Shown: positions 6,356 to 14,428 of the stretch, piece after piece | Layout: every line of letters starts with the position of its first letter | Position numbering within the stretch: position 1 is the first letter of the stretch | Source: Methylosinus sp. PW1 | GTDB lineage: Bacteria > Pseudomonadota > Alphaproteobacteria > Rhizobiales > Beijerinckiaceae | Reading direction: 5' to 3' | Length of the DNA: 16,761 nt | Assembly (NCBI RefSeq): GCF_000745215.1 | Contig: NZ_JQNK01000011.1 | Span: 1-16,761 of the forward strand | Made by a program: the position numbers and the translations under genes | The notes under the pieces: generated by a model | Told to the model about the DNA's origin: nothing | The model's database searches: none | Seen by the model: the letters and a program-made list of their open reading frames with translations, nothing else

Positions 6356-6460
6356 ATGGACTGGCACACCTTCGGCGAATTGATGAAAGACTTGGGGACG
6401 CTCTTGGCCGGCGCGGCCCAACTGGTCAGAGCTTTCCGCTCGAAAGGCAAAGGCTCATGA
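6356..6460 (+). CDS. Small hypothetical protein (34 aa)
   Basis: A short frame with a reasonable ribosome-binding site (GAGAGG, 8 nt before ATG). It encodes MDWHTFGELMKDLGTLLAG and a basic tail. It could form an amphipathic or membrane-active helix, but no family is recognised. An alternative start in frame is ATG 6326. It ends 5 bp before the stop of the convergent fibre gene. It could also be chance coding, since composition alone is not decisive at this length. Confidence 0.35.
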   Translation: MDWHTFGELMKDLGTLLAGAAQLVRAFRSKGKGS

Positions 6461-6465
6461 CAGGG

Positions 6466-8478
6466 CTACGGATAGGAGCAAAGCTCGAAGTAGTTGCCGG
6501 ACGGATTGTAGCGAATGGCTCCCACTTGCGCGGCGGTGCAAGGCTCGCTGCCGGTGCCAGCGACCTTCACCGGCCCCGCGATGTCGGCTTTCATGCCTGC
6601 GGCAGGCGTCGCGCTGCCAATGCCGACAGCCCCTGCTCCAGTTATGGTCATAGCGGTTGATCCGTAGGATACGCCGCCATTGCCGTTTGGCCACGCGCCG
6701 CCGCCAGCGACGGTATTAAAGTTGATGGTTGGGGCGCTGATGTAAAGCGGAGGATAAGGCGATCCGGCATACTGCATCGAGGTTACATAGGTGTTCGTGG
6801 AATCAGCCGTAAGCCAGATAGCATTGCTGATGTTTCCAATGCCATCAGTGCCGAATTGGCCGATTTTCGCGCCTATGCTGCTCGCCCCATACAAACTTGC
6901 TCCGATGGAAGCCTGAGCCACGTCGTTTCTGAAAATCAGCCCTTGCCCGGCAGTCCACACTGAACTGTTTGTACCGGATATTTCGGAAATGGCATGGCCG
7001 CCGTATCCAGAGCTATATGGTTTTACGGCGATCCCTTCGGCTGCTGCTGACGAATAATTGAACTGCGCGGCCCCCGCCACAGTTAGAAGTGACGTCGGAT
7101 TCGTCGTCCCAATCCCCAGCCGCCCATTCGTATTGTCCCAAACAAAATTGCTGCTCGCACCTAGAGAGCCGCCACCATTGAATTGCACCTGTCCGGTCGA
7201 TCCTGCGGCGAGGGTGTTTCCTGAATTGCTGCTCCCCGTCACGCGCCACAGGGCGGCGGTGCTGTCGTATTGCAGGGTGACGCTGGTGTTGCTCGGCACT
7301 GGCAAATCCGCGCCTGTGCCGGTGACGATGCGGTTGGCCGCGCTGGACGAAGCGTTTTGGTTCGATAGGGTCAGCGTATAGGAAGACGGGTTATGCAGAT
7401 ACAAAATCTGCCCGTTCGCCCCAGCGGCAATGCCGGTGAAAGTCGCCGCTGCCGTGCCATTGTAACGCACGGTCGAGGTCGCGCCGATGCTGACATTGTT
7501 CTGGCTGCCCGTTGTCGTGTAGTCGGTGCCAAGGCGCAATGACGCCGCGCCGTTCACGTCCAGAAGCGTCGCGGGCGAGGGCGTGCCGATGCCGAGGCGG
7601 CCGCTTGCCGTGATATTGGCGAGAACGGTGCCACTGCTGTTTAGCGCTTGAAACAGATCACCTGTGCCCGTGCCGTTTTGCTGTGTCACGAGCGTTGCGG
7701 CTGTATTGTTATTCCATTGGGCTTCAAAGAAGCCGGAATAAGAATAAACGGATTGTCCATACACGCCGTAACCGTTGTCGCCTCTGCCAAAAACACCGGT
7801 GCCATTAGAGGCGGAGCCATGAACGCCATTTCCCGACGTGGAGACCCCATATACGCCATCATTTGACGAAGATGTTGCCGAAACAGCCGCGCCATTACCG
7901 GCAGTAGCTAATATTGCTGGATTTCCATAACTCGTTGATACTTTAAGTGGCGTTGTATTAAAGGCTGATACGGAAAGATTCGAATTCGTATTGTCCCACA
8001 CGAAATTGCTGCTCGCGCCGAGGACGCCACCATTGTTGAACTGCACCTGTCCATTGCTGCCCGCCGCCGAACCACCGCCCGCGCCATTGAGCAGGGTCGT
8101 CCATGCGCCGTTGAGATAGGCCTCAAGCGAGCCGACGCCGCCGGTGTTGTAGCGGATCATGCCGTTGACCGCCGTCGGGCGCTGCGCGCTGCTTCCGCCG
8201 GGCAGGGCGATGGCGTCGGTCTTCTGGCTTAAATCGAGCGAAGAGACGGGGGAGGTTGAACCGATGCCGACATTTCCGCCGGAAATCGTTGGCGTCGTGC
8301 TGTCGCAAATAATGTCGTTGCCGTCCGTCTTGCAGAGCTGGTTGGCGGTGAGGGTGCCGCTCACCGTGCCGACGCGCCGCCATTGCACAGCCGCGAAAGA
8401 ATCGCGCGGCAAGGCGGTGACGATAAGAGCGGCGCAACAAACAAAAAGCCGCGCGCGCAAGGAAAGCGGCAAGGACAT
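6466..8478 (-). CDS. Secreted fibre-like repeat protein (phage tail-fibre-like)
   Basis: A 670-aa protein with an N-terminal signal peptide: basic residues, the hydrophobic core LFVCCAALIVTAL, and likely cleavage after DSFA near residue 29. The body is rich in Gly, Ser, Asn and Thr and carries repeated elements seen in tail fibres and S74-type trimeric proteins. Examples are NVGIGSTSP, RLGIGTPSPATLLDVNG and RLGIGTTNPTSLLTVAG. There is also a duplicated block, SNGQVQFNNGG...ASSNFVWDNTN, present again about 300 residues later as STGQVQFNGGG...ASSNFVWDNTN. The C-terminus is a compact EPCTAAQVGAIRYN...FELCSYP unit with two cysteines. With a signal peptide and no phage genes nearby, it is more likely a surface or extracellular adhesin than a virion part. 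ATG 8478 is the only standard in-frame start seen; its ribosome site is weak. Orientation and isolation suggest its own promoter in the AT-rich region 8490-8580. Confidence 0.8.
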   Translation of the reverse strand: MSLPLSLRARLFVCCAALIVTALPRDSFAAVQWRRVGTVSGTLTANQLCKTDGNDIICDSTTPTISGGNVGIGSTSPVSSLDLSQKTDAIALPGGSSAQRPTAVNGMIRYNTGGVGSLEAYLNGAWTTLLNGAGGGSAAGSNGQVQFNNGGVLGASSNFVWDNTNSNLSVSAFNTTPLKVSTSYGNPAILATAGNGAAVSATSSSNDGVYGVSTSGNGVHGSASNGTGVFGRGDNGYGVYGQSVYSYSGFFEAQWNNNTAATLVTQQNGTGTGDLFQALNSSGTVLANITASGRLGIGTPSPATLLDVNGAASLRLGTDYTTTGSQNNVSIGATSTVRYNGTAAATFTGIAAGANGQILYLHNPSSYTLTLSNQNASSSAANRIVTGTGADLPVPSNTSVTLQYDSTAALWRVTGSSNSGNTLAAGSTGQVQFNGGGSLGASSNFVWDNTNGRLGIGTTNPTSLLTVAGAAQFNYSSAAAEGIAVKPYSSGYGGHAISEISGTNSSVWTAGQGLIFRNDVAQASIGASLYGASSIGAKIGQFGTDGIGNISNAIWLTADSTNTYVTSMQYAGSPYPPLYISAPTINFNTVAGGGAWPNGNGGVSYGSTAMTITGAGAVGIGSATPAAGMKADIAGPVKVAGTGSEPCTAAQVGAIRYNPSGNYFELCSYP

Positions 8479-8607
8479 GAAGAAACTGGCAAAGATGAAA
8501 CAGCAATAGCACTCTACACTATTTTGCTTAACTGTTTATTAACTTTTTGAACTTTCCGACGTAGCCGAAAAACTCATTATTTGGATAGGCCGCTGGCGGT
8601 GAACCAA

Positions 8608-9255
8608 TCAAGGATGAGCCTGTGCCCAGACCTGTCGCGTCCGGGAAGCTCTGCGCGAACGAAAACCTGCGGCGGCACGTGCGCTCTTATCGAGCGACGC
8701 GCTGACACGGGCGCGTTGCCCGCGAAACCATCCCTGCGGCGCATGCACGCCGCGCAAATGGAAGTGATCGACAAAGGCCGGGTCGGTTCCTTTGACGATG
8801 TATTTCGCAAGGCTCTTGGGGTTGCCGGTGACGGGCTGCGCGTGAACGTCATGCGGCCTGACGATGCCGTTGACCTTCGCGACCCATTTGGTGAGCTTCG
8901 CCTCGAACTCCCGCTTGAAGGCGTCCGGCACATGCAGAACCCAGTTCACATGCGTCAGGCCGTCGGGGTTCTCGAAGGTGAAAACATAGGCGGGCGGCGA
9001 TGCCGAGCCGCGCGCTTTCGAGCGGTAATTGAGCCAGTCTCGATATTTGTGGCGAATTTCCCTGAACGCGCTGTTTGCCGCGCGGCCGTCATTTTCGGGC
9101 AAATGAATGACGACGTAGGTGTTAAGCGGACTGCCGATCTCGGCGGCGAAGTCGAACGCCTTAAAGATCGACTGGGTTGTGCGGCGGTTGATATGCTCGC
9201 TGTGCCGCCCGCGCTGTGAAAGGCTTGTGCTCTCCTGAACCGATATTTTGGTCAC
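8608..9255 (-). CDS. HUH Rep-like protein (possible rolling-circle replication or transposase-type nuclease)
   Basis: A 215-aa protein of uncertain function. The central region has a core suggestive of HUH endonucleases: a beta strand VFTFEN (91-96), the segment THVNWVLHVP (101-110) in the place of the metal-binding HUH motif, and LAKYIVKG (149-156), giving a YxxK (Y152-K155) like the catalytic tyrosine motif. The usual second histidine is Asn104, so metal binding could be altered or use H108. The C-terminus is Arg-rich. GTG 9255 is chosen because AGGTGG lies about 6 nt upstream and the longer frame to 9414 has shadow-like composition. The last 20 residues might be out of frame, since another frame reads FVRAELPGRDRSGHRLIL to a stop at 8577. 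Homology was not tested. Confidence 0.6.
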   Translation of the reverse strand: MTKISVQESTSLSQRGRHSEHINRRTTQSIFKAFDFAAEIGSPLNTYVVIHLPENDGRAANSAFREIRHKYRDWLNYRSKARGSASPPAYVFTFENPDGLTHVNWVLHVPDAFKREFEAKLTKWVAKVNGIVRPHDVHAQPVTGNPKSLAKYIVKGTDPAFVDHFHLRGVHAPQGWFRGQRARVSASLDKSARAAAGFRSRRASRTRQVWAQAHP

Positions 9256-9440
9256 GTCGCAGCCACCTATACTAAAGATTGTGTCTGTACCCTCCTCCCT
9301 TGGCGTTTTTCGACGGTCTAGCTCACGTGGAACATATTGGCAACATGCTGCCGCGCTCGCGCACGCATTTCCACACAGGGAAATTGCGCACGCGAGAACG
9401 GGGGAGGCCGCCACGGCGGGCGGCCGCCTGATCGATCAGG

Positions 9441-9644
9441 CTATGAGCGATTCCACTCTATCGGCGCGAATTCCTCGCCGCGTGCGCTCAATTCGGCCTC
9501 GTAATCCTCGGCCTGCCGACGCCAGTCGGGATATTCGCGCACGCCGAGAGATGATCCTCCTTGCGCGTCCTCTTCGGCGAGCGCATCGGCAATCGTGGCG
9601 TGCAAGAGTCTCAACGAATTTTTTGAAAGTTCTTTTATAATCAA
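9441..9644 (-). CDS. Small acidic hypothetical protein (67 aa)
   Basis: The frame opens at TTG 9644 with GGAG about 10 nt upstream. It encodes a helical, acidic protein with LSKNSLRLLHATIADALAEE followed by LGVREYPDWRRQAEDYEAEL. The pattern resembles small helical hypothetical proteins I associate with alphaproteobacterial accessory DNA, but I cannot name a function. It lies 185 bp upstream of the HUH-like gene on the same strand and 212 bp from the divergent coupling-protein gene. The use of a TTG start lowers certainty about the exact N-terminus. Confidence 0.6.
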   Translation of the reverse strand: MIIKELSKNSLRLLHATIADALAEEDAQGGSSLGVREYPDWRRQAEDYEAELSARGEEFAPIEWNRS

Positions 9645-9856
9645 TATATTATCTCCATTGATTGAAACGACCCCGGAAAGTGGGGACGTTCTATTTATGC
9701 GGCGGCGCGCCGCAAAATCGGCTCGGATCGAAAAAATTTTCAGGCCCGGAAATGGCCGCTCCCTTGCGAAGCCGCCAGCGTGGCCTTTAGCTCTAGGTCA
9801 TTGCCATTTGTGATTGCTGCGCGCCCGTCCGCAACAATCGAAGCCGGACGCCGCCG

Positions 9857-12124
9857 ATGAACGCGCCCACGAAAGCCCCGCCGCGCCGATCTCCGCGCGC
9901 TCAAAAGCCCTCGCCTCAACCCGCGCAACCCCGCCGCAAGGGCTTTTCAAAAACCGCGATCGCGCTCCTGCTGTTGTATGCGGCCTTCATGGCGGGGACG
10001 GCATGGGGTCTCTTCGGCAATCTCTCCCAGCTCTTCGCCCGCGCAATCCCGCCGCAAGCTATCGGCGGCCTTGCCGTCGATTTCTGGGGGCTGGCGGTCG
10101 GACTCGTCTTCCTGCTCGTGCTGCTCAACCCGTTCGCATGGGTGAACGGCAAGCGCCTCGTCGCCGGCTCCACGGCGCTGGCGATGATGTTCGGCTGCAT
10201 CTCCATGAACATCATGGGCGACCTCGTCATATCGCTGGTGGGCCTGTTCCTGCCGGACGGGATCGGCATGCTCGACCCTGTAACTCCGGGGTTCTTTATC
10301 GTTCTTCTCGGGACGCTGCTGCTGGTGCCGCTGGCCCTGATTGGCAGCGGCGGGCTGGTGATCCTCACTCTCTTCGGCGTCGTCTCGGCGATTTTCACGT
10401 TCTTCGTCGGCGTGCCGGTGATGCTGTTCAAGCAGATTCTCGAATTCGAGAACATGCTGCAAATCTACCGGGTGCAGGCGCGCGGCCTCGCCGGTTACAT
10501 CGTGCGTTTCTTTTTCTGGCTGCGCAGCGAAGCGCCGCCGAATGCGCCCGACGACAGCAAGGGCGCCCGCTTCGCGGCGCCGGAAGAAATCGCCCGCCTG
10601 CATAATCCTAAGGGCATGGGCTTCGGCCATGCCGGCGGGCGGCTGCTCCAGCTGCACACCGAAAAGCACGTCCTGATTATGGCCTCGACGCGCAGCGGCA
10701 AAGGCGTGACTCTCATCATCCCGCATCTGCTGCGCTATCGCGGCTCGGCCTTCGTGCTCGATCCCAAGGGCGAGAACGCCAAGGCGACCGGCCGGCAACG
10801 CGCGGCGCTCAATCAGAAGGTCTTCTACCTCGATCCGTTCGGGATTTCGGGGAAGCCGCAGGCGCGATTCAACCCGTTGTCGCGCTTTACGCCGCAGAAC
10901 ATGGAAGCGGAAAGCAAGGCGCTCGCCGCCGCGCTTTTTATTCCCGGCGAAGGTGAGAAGCGCGACCACTGGTTTAACGCCGCGCAACAGCTCTTCGCGC
11001 TGCTCCTGATGTTCGTCTATGTGTCGCCGGAGATTTCGCCGGCGAAGAAAGACCTGCTTGCCGTGCGCCGGCGACTGCTCGGCGACATCAAGCCGACGCT
11101 CGAAGCCATGCTGCAAATCGACGATGCGGACGGCCTCTTGCGCGACCTGGCGCTTTCGTTCCTCGAAACGCCGGACAAGGAGCTGGGTTCGATTATCTCG
11201 GCGGCCCAGCGTCAAACCGACATTCTCGACAACCCGGCCATGATCGCTTGCCTGTCGGCGTCGGGCCAAGGCGAAGAGGTGGATTTCCGGCTGTGGCACC
11301 GGGGAACCATGACGGTTTACCTCTGCCTCTCCGCGCCGAAATTCCCGGTCTTCAATCGCTGGCTGCGTCTGGTGCTGACTTCCGCGCTCGACGAGATGAC
11401 GGACACTCTCGACCCGCCGCCGCTGCCGGTCTGCTTCATGCTCGATGAGATGGCGACTCTCGGCCATGTCCAGCCGATCGAAAACGCAATCGGCCTCGCG
11501 GCCGGCTACGGCGTGCAGCTGATTTGCGTCTTTCAGGACGTGGCGCAGATGAAAGACCTCTACAAAGGGCGCTGGGCCTCCTTCGTCGGCAATGCCGGCG
11601 TGCGCGCCCTGTTCAATCTCGATGACTACGACACGGCAAAATACTGGTCGGATTTCATGGGCGGGCGGCTGGTCGAAACGCATGGCCGGCAGGAAGACCT
11701 CTACGGTTTGAGCAAGGGCCAGAATGTCGGCGAAGCCGTGCGCCCCTTGCTCTCCCCCGAACAGATCATGCTCGAGTTCGGTCACGATCGCATGCTTGTG
11801 CTGCCGCAGGGTGAGCGTCCGATTGCCACGCAGCGGAAAGCCTATTGGGATGATCCGGCCCTTAACGGGCTGTGGGATGATCCGCGCACGGGCGCGCGCG
11901 GTGCCGACCCTGCCGGGTCGAGCGTCGCCCCGGACAGTCCGTTCGAAATCGATCGCCACCAATTCGACGGAAAGACTTACGCGATGTTTTCGGACGGCTC
12001 CGTTAAAGTGTACGCCCCGCAGGGAACGCAGCGCTACCCCTCGCTTGATGCGGTGCGGGCGGCGGAACCATGCCCCTGCGGCTCCGGCAAACCCTATGAC
12101 CGATGCCACGGCGCGCCCGAATAA
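9857..12124 (+). CDS. Type IV coupling protein (VirD4/TraG family) with C-terminal SEC-C-like motif
   Basis: A 755-aa inner-membrane ATPase that would bring the relaxase-DNA complex to a type IV secretion channel. After a basic, Pro-rich N-terminus come several hydrophobic segments (about 32-52, 73-92, 103-132, 145-192), more than the two usual for VirD4. The nucleotide-binding domain follows, with the Walker A STRSGKGV (277-284), VLDPKGEN (300-307), and Walker B VCFMLDEMATLGH (525-537). FQDVAQMKDLYK (559-570) is typical of the family. The C-terminus is unusual: PCPCGSGKPYDRCHG (738-752) is a SEC-C-type zinc motif with C739, C741, C750 and H751, not normal for coupling proteins. ATG 9857 gives a complete protein, though no strong ribosome site is seen. 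No secretion-channel genes are in the window. Confidence 0.93.
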   Translation: MNAPTKAPPRRSPRAQKPSPQPAQPRRKGFSKTAIALLLLYAAFMAGTAWGLFGNLSQLFARAIPPQAIGGLAVDFWGLAVGLVFLLVLLNPFAWVNGKRLVAGSTALAMMFGCISMNIMGDLVISLVGLFLPDGIGMLDPVTPGFFIVLLGTLLLVPLALIGSGGLVILTLFGVVSAIFTFFVGVPVMLFKQILEFENMLQIYRVQARGLAGYIVRFFFWLRSEAPPNAPDDSKGARFAAPEEIARLHNPKGMGFGHAGGRLLQLHTEKHVLIMASTRSGKGVTLIIPHLLRYRGSAFVLDPKGENAKATGRQRAALNQKVFYLDPFGISGKPQARFNPLSRFTPQNMEAESKALAAALFIPGEGEKRDHWFNAAQQLFALLLMFVYVSPEISPAKKDLLAVRRRLLGDIKPTLEAMLQIDDADGLLRDLALSFLETPDKELGSIISAAQRQTDILDNPAMIACLSASGQGEEVDFRLWHRGTMTVYLCLSAPKFPVFNRWLRLVLTSALDEMTDTLDPPPLPVCFMLDEMATLGHVQPIENAIGLAAGYGVQLICVFQDVAQMKDLYKGRWASFVGNAGVRALFNLDDYDTAKYWSDFMGGRLVETHGRQEDLYGLSKGQNVGEAVRPLLSPEQIMLEFGHDRMLVLPQGERPIATQRKAYWDDPALNGLWDDPRTGARGADPAGSSVAPDSPFEIDRHQFDGKTYAMFSDGSVKVYAPQGTQRYPSLDAVRAAEPCPCGSGKPYDRCHGAPE

Positions 12125-12129
12125 AGGCG

Positions 12130-12699
12130 CTATGCGGGCCGCGCGGCCGGCGGGTAGCCCGCCCGCTCGCGGCGCTCGTCGCGCGCGCTTACGCGCTCGT
12201 TGTGCCGTCGCTCGCGCATCGCGGCCAAGGCCGCCTGATGCCGCTCCTTGATCGCGCGCACGGCGGCCGGAATTTCCCAGCGCGGCAAACGGCGGCGCAG
12301 CCCGGCCAGTTTCGCGGCGAACAGTGCGTTGATGGCTTCGGCCTCCGCTTCGTAACTGGACGTGGCCTCGACGCCGCGCGGCGCGGCGTCTCCTACCCTT
12401 CGGCCTTCTTCGCCTCGAAACGATCGCAGCCCGTCATATCGGCCAAAACCGGCTCCCGATCGAGCAAACACACGGTCAGCTCGCCCTCGGCTCCTTTCCG
12501 CGTCCAACCCGCTTCGCAGCGGCGGCAATGACTGGCCGCGAACCCCTGCGGTTTCTGCCAAAGCAACTGCCGCCCTCTTTGTGTGAGCATAAGCGCCCCC
12601 CTCGTTGGTGAACGACCGGGCGGGCGGCGGGCGCGCGAACTTCTTGTCTTCGGCCAGCCAGCGCCGCAGGTCTTTCAAGGGATTGTGGCACAGCTCCAC
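12130..12699 (-). CDS. Uncertain ORF; coding-like at both ends, not in the middle
   Basis: This frame opens at GTG 12699 and would give 189 aa. The first 45 residues (MELCHNPLKDLRRWLAEDKK...) and the last 75 (SYEAEAEAINALFAAKLAGL...) look like real protein with strongly GC-biased third positions. The middle is Arg/Gly/Ser-rich like a shadow frame. The middle stretch also overlaps a better-supported zinc-ribbon gene in another frame (12393-12590). The ends could belong to separate small genes downstream of the relaxase, or the region may contain one-base errors that split one or two genes. The start of the C-terminal segment cannot be identified: no ATG, GTG or TTG precedes it closely. Confidence 0.3.
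   Translation of the reverse strand: MELCHNPLKDLRRWLAEDKKFARPPPARSFTNEGGAYAHTKRAAVALAETAGVRGQSLPPLRSGLDAERSRGRADRVFARSGAGFGRYDGLRSFRGEEGRRVGDAAPRGVEATSSYEAEAEAINALFAAKLAGLRRRLPRWEIPAAVRAIKERHQAALAAMRERRHNERVSARDERRERAGYPPAARPA
12393..12590 (-). CDS. Small zinc-ribbon-like protein (65 aa)
   Basis: ATG 12590 is preceded at ideal distance by GAGGGGGG, the best ribosome site in this area. The protein has four cysteines in the order CRRC, C(LLDREPVLADMT)GC, with surrounding SHCRRCEAGWTRKG and CDRFEAKK, suggesting a small zinc-binding ribbon. Function is unknown; it may assist the neighbouring mobilization genes or regulate transcription. Third-position GC bias supports this frame over the overlapping longer one. 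A one-base change in the G run at its ribosome site would fuse it to the coding-like segment upstream, so it might be the C-terminal half of a longer protein. Confidence 0.6.
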   Translation of the reverse strand: MLTQRGRQLLWQKPQGFAASHCRRCEAGWTRKGAEGELTVCLLDREPVLADMTGCDRFEAKKAEG

Positions 12700-12898
12700 A
12701 TGATCGGCGGCAAGATTTCGCGTCGTGAAACGGCTGCCGCCCCCGCCGCCGCTCTTCGATTTCCGGCGCGGTGCCGGCTCCGGCCGCTCGCGGCATACGA
12801 TCGTATGCGAGGCGTGGCGAAAACCTGTGATCGTTGCGGCGCGCCCGGCTTTCGCCGCGTCGCGGTTCCCGACTTGCCGGACAGGACGGGAACCCGGA

Positions 12899-14428
12899 TC
12901 ACTCTCGTTCGCGGCCGTCGCTTCGCCAGTAGCGTTCCCTGTGCTTCTGGCGCTCGTCGATGAGCTGCCGCATGCCGTCGTCGCCGAACTTGCGCAACGT
13001 CTCCTGATGGGCCTGCGTGAGGTTCTGAACGTCGGAAGCCGATAAGGCGCGCCCCTGCTTCATGTCGTCCTCGATGCGGTCGAGCGCCTTTTCCGCGTCC
13101 CGATCGGCCTTGATCGCCGCATAGCGCGCAAGCTGCTGCTCCTTGCGCAATTTCGGGTCGTCATGAATGAAGCCGGCAAGCTCGCCCTCCCGATCGCGGG
13201 CCAGCGGCGGCTTCGAATGCCCGGAAACAAGGCCGCTCATATAATCGGCAAGGCTCATCACCGCGCCCGTCGCCCGGTCGGCCACCTGCAAGCCTCGCCG
13301 CGCGACCTGCTCGCCCTTCTGCGCGACATTGACCTTTTCCGGGTTGTTCTCGTCCACCTTCGCCCGCCAAGCCTCCTGCCGCGCCCGAGAAGCCGCCTCG
13401 TGGCGCTCCTGCCGCTCTTGCTGTTTTTGCTGCCGGTCGGCCTCGGCCGCTTCCTTCACCACGTCCAGCCGCACGGCGTTGCGGTCGGCCCGGTTGGCCT
13501 TCTCCAGCTTAAAATAGCCGTCGGCCTGCGCCTGCGCCTCGCGGTCGCGCGACATGTCCCGCGCGCGGGCCTGCGCCGCAAGCTCTCGCTCGTCGGTTGC
13601 CGCCCTTTCTTTCTCCCGCTGCGCGGCGCGGGCCTCCGGGATGCTGTAGAGGTCGGCGGCATTCACGCCGGCAAGCCGCTCCCGCACATCCGCGACCTTT
13701 GCCCCTTCGATCCGCCGCGCGAGGCTATGCGTCTCGCCCTTGGGGTCGATGGCAACGAAATCCCGCCGATCCCCACGCGCGAGAATCCAGCCCTCCTTTT
13801 CGAGCGCGGCTTGAAACGCCTTGCCGCTGTCGGCCTCGTTCCAAAGCCGGGTAATCAGTTCCTTCGCGGCCTTCGGCCGTATGCCCGTGCGCTCGGCCTG
13901 CTGGTGTTCCTTGTGGCTCGGTGCCCGCTCCGGGCGCGGCTGGCCGTCGCGCTCGATATGCGCGCCTTGCACTCGCTCATGGCCGAATTCCCGTTCCAGT
14001 TCCCGCGCCACGATTTCGTGCTTTCGGAAATTATGGCTGTCGCTGATGGTCCGCATTTTTTCGAGCTCGATCCGGCTCCATACGATGTGACAATGCTCGC
14101 GCCCGTCGTTCTTTTCATGCACGACGACGACGCGCGGCTGGCCGGTCAAACCAAGCTCTTTCTCCAGCCGGTCAATCGACGCCATGCGCTGCTCGTCCGT
14201 CAGACGTTCGTGGGCGCGCGTGTTGATCGAAGCATGATAGAGCGGCTTCTTGCAGTTGGGACAGCCGCCCGCGGCGACGGCTTCCATTTCCAGCAAAGCG
14301 CCCTGCACGTCGGCGGCCGCCACGTCGCGCATTTCCACGACTTCGTTACGCCGCTCGTTCGTATCCTTGCGCCCCAAATGCTGCGCAAGCCGCTTCGCCC
14401 CCGCGACGCTCTTTCCCTTAATCACCAC
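12899..14428 (-). CDS. Relaxase / mobilization nuclease (VirD2-MobA-like)
   Basis: A 509-aa relaxase that would nick one strand at oriT and lead it into the recipient. The N-terminal domain has VVVVHEKNDGREHCHIVWSRI (about 100-120) with the metal-binding histidines H104, H112 and H114, the clearest family mark. The N-terminus AGAKRLAQHLGRKDTNE resembles the relaxase group with RGxxxLAxHLL starts, which lack an obvious N-terminal catalytic tyrosine. Y64 is the only tyrosine before the HUH motif in this protein. A CPNC pair (56-59) is unusual. From about residue 260 the protein is highly charged and helical, likely coiled coil, as in many mobilization relaxases. GTG 14428 overlaps the mobC stop (14418-14420) and begins just before the first conserved strand; GTG 14425 is equally possible. 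The frame open to 14467 lies inside mobC. Confidence 0.9.
   Translation of the reverse strand: MVIKGKSVAGAKRLAQHLGRKDTNERRNEVVEMRDVAAADVQGALLEMEAVAAGGCPNCKKPLYHASINTRAHERLTDEQRMASIDRLEKELGLTGQPRVVVVHEKNDGREHCHIVWSRIELEKMRTISDSHNFRKHEIVARELEREFGHERVQGAHIERDGQPRPERAPSHKEHQQAERTGIRPKAAKELITRLWNEADSGKAFQAALEKEGWILARGDRRDFVAIDPKGETHSLARRIEGAKVADVRERLAGVNAADLYSIPEARAAQREKERAATDERELAAQARARDMSRDREAQAQADGYFKLEKANRADRNAVRLDVVKEAAEADRQQKQQERQERHEAASRARQEAWRAKVDENNPEKVNVAQKGEQVARRGLQVADRATGAVMSLADYMSGLVSGHSKPPLARDREGELAGFIHDDPKLRKEQQLARYAAIKADRDAEKALDRIEDDMKQGRALSASDVQNLTQAHQETLRKFGDDGMRQLIDERQKHRERYWRSDGRERE

Noticed and set aside
6466..8478. Prophage remnant
   Set aside because: Only one fibre-like protein is present, it has a signal peptide, and no capsid, tail, terminase or lysis gene is nearby.
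9947..12109. 720-codon minus-strand open frame opposite the coupling protein
   Set aside because: It has His/Arg/Glu-rich, low-information composition and mirrors the codons of the well-supported coupling-protein gene.
12675..12902. 75-codon frame overlapping the relaxase stop (GTGA)
   Set aside because: The overlap is attractive, but the protein is Arg/Ala/Ser-rich and another frame over the same DNA looks more protein-like.
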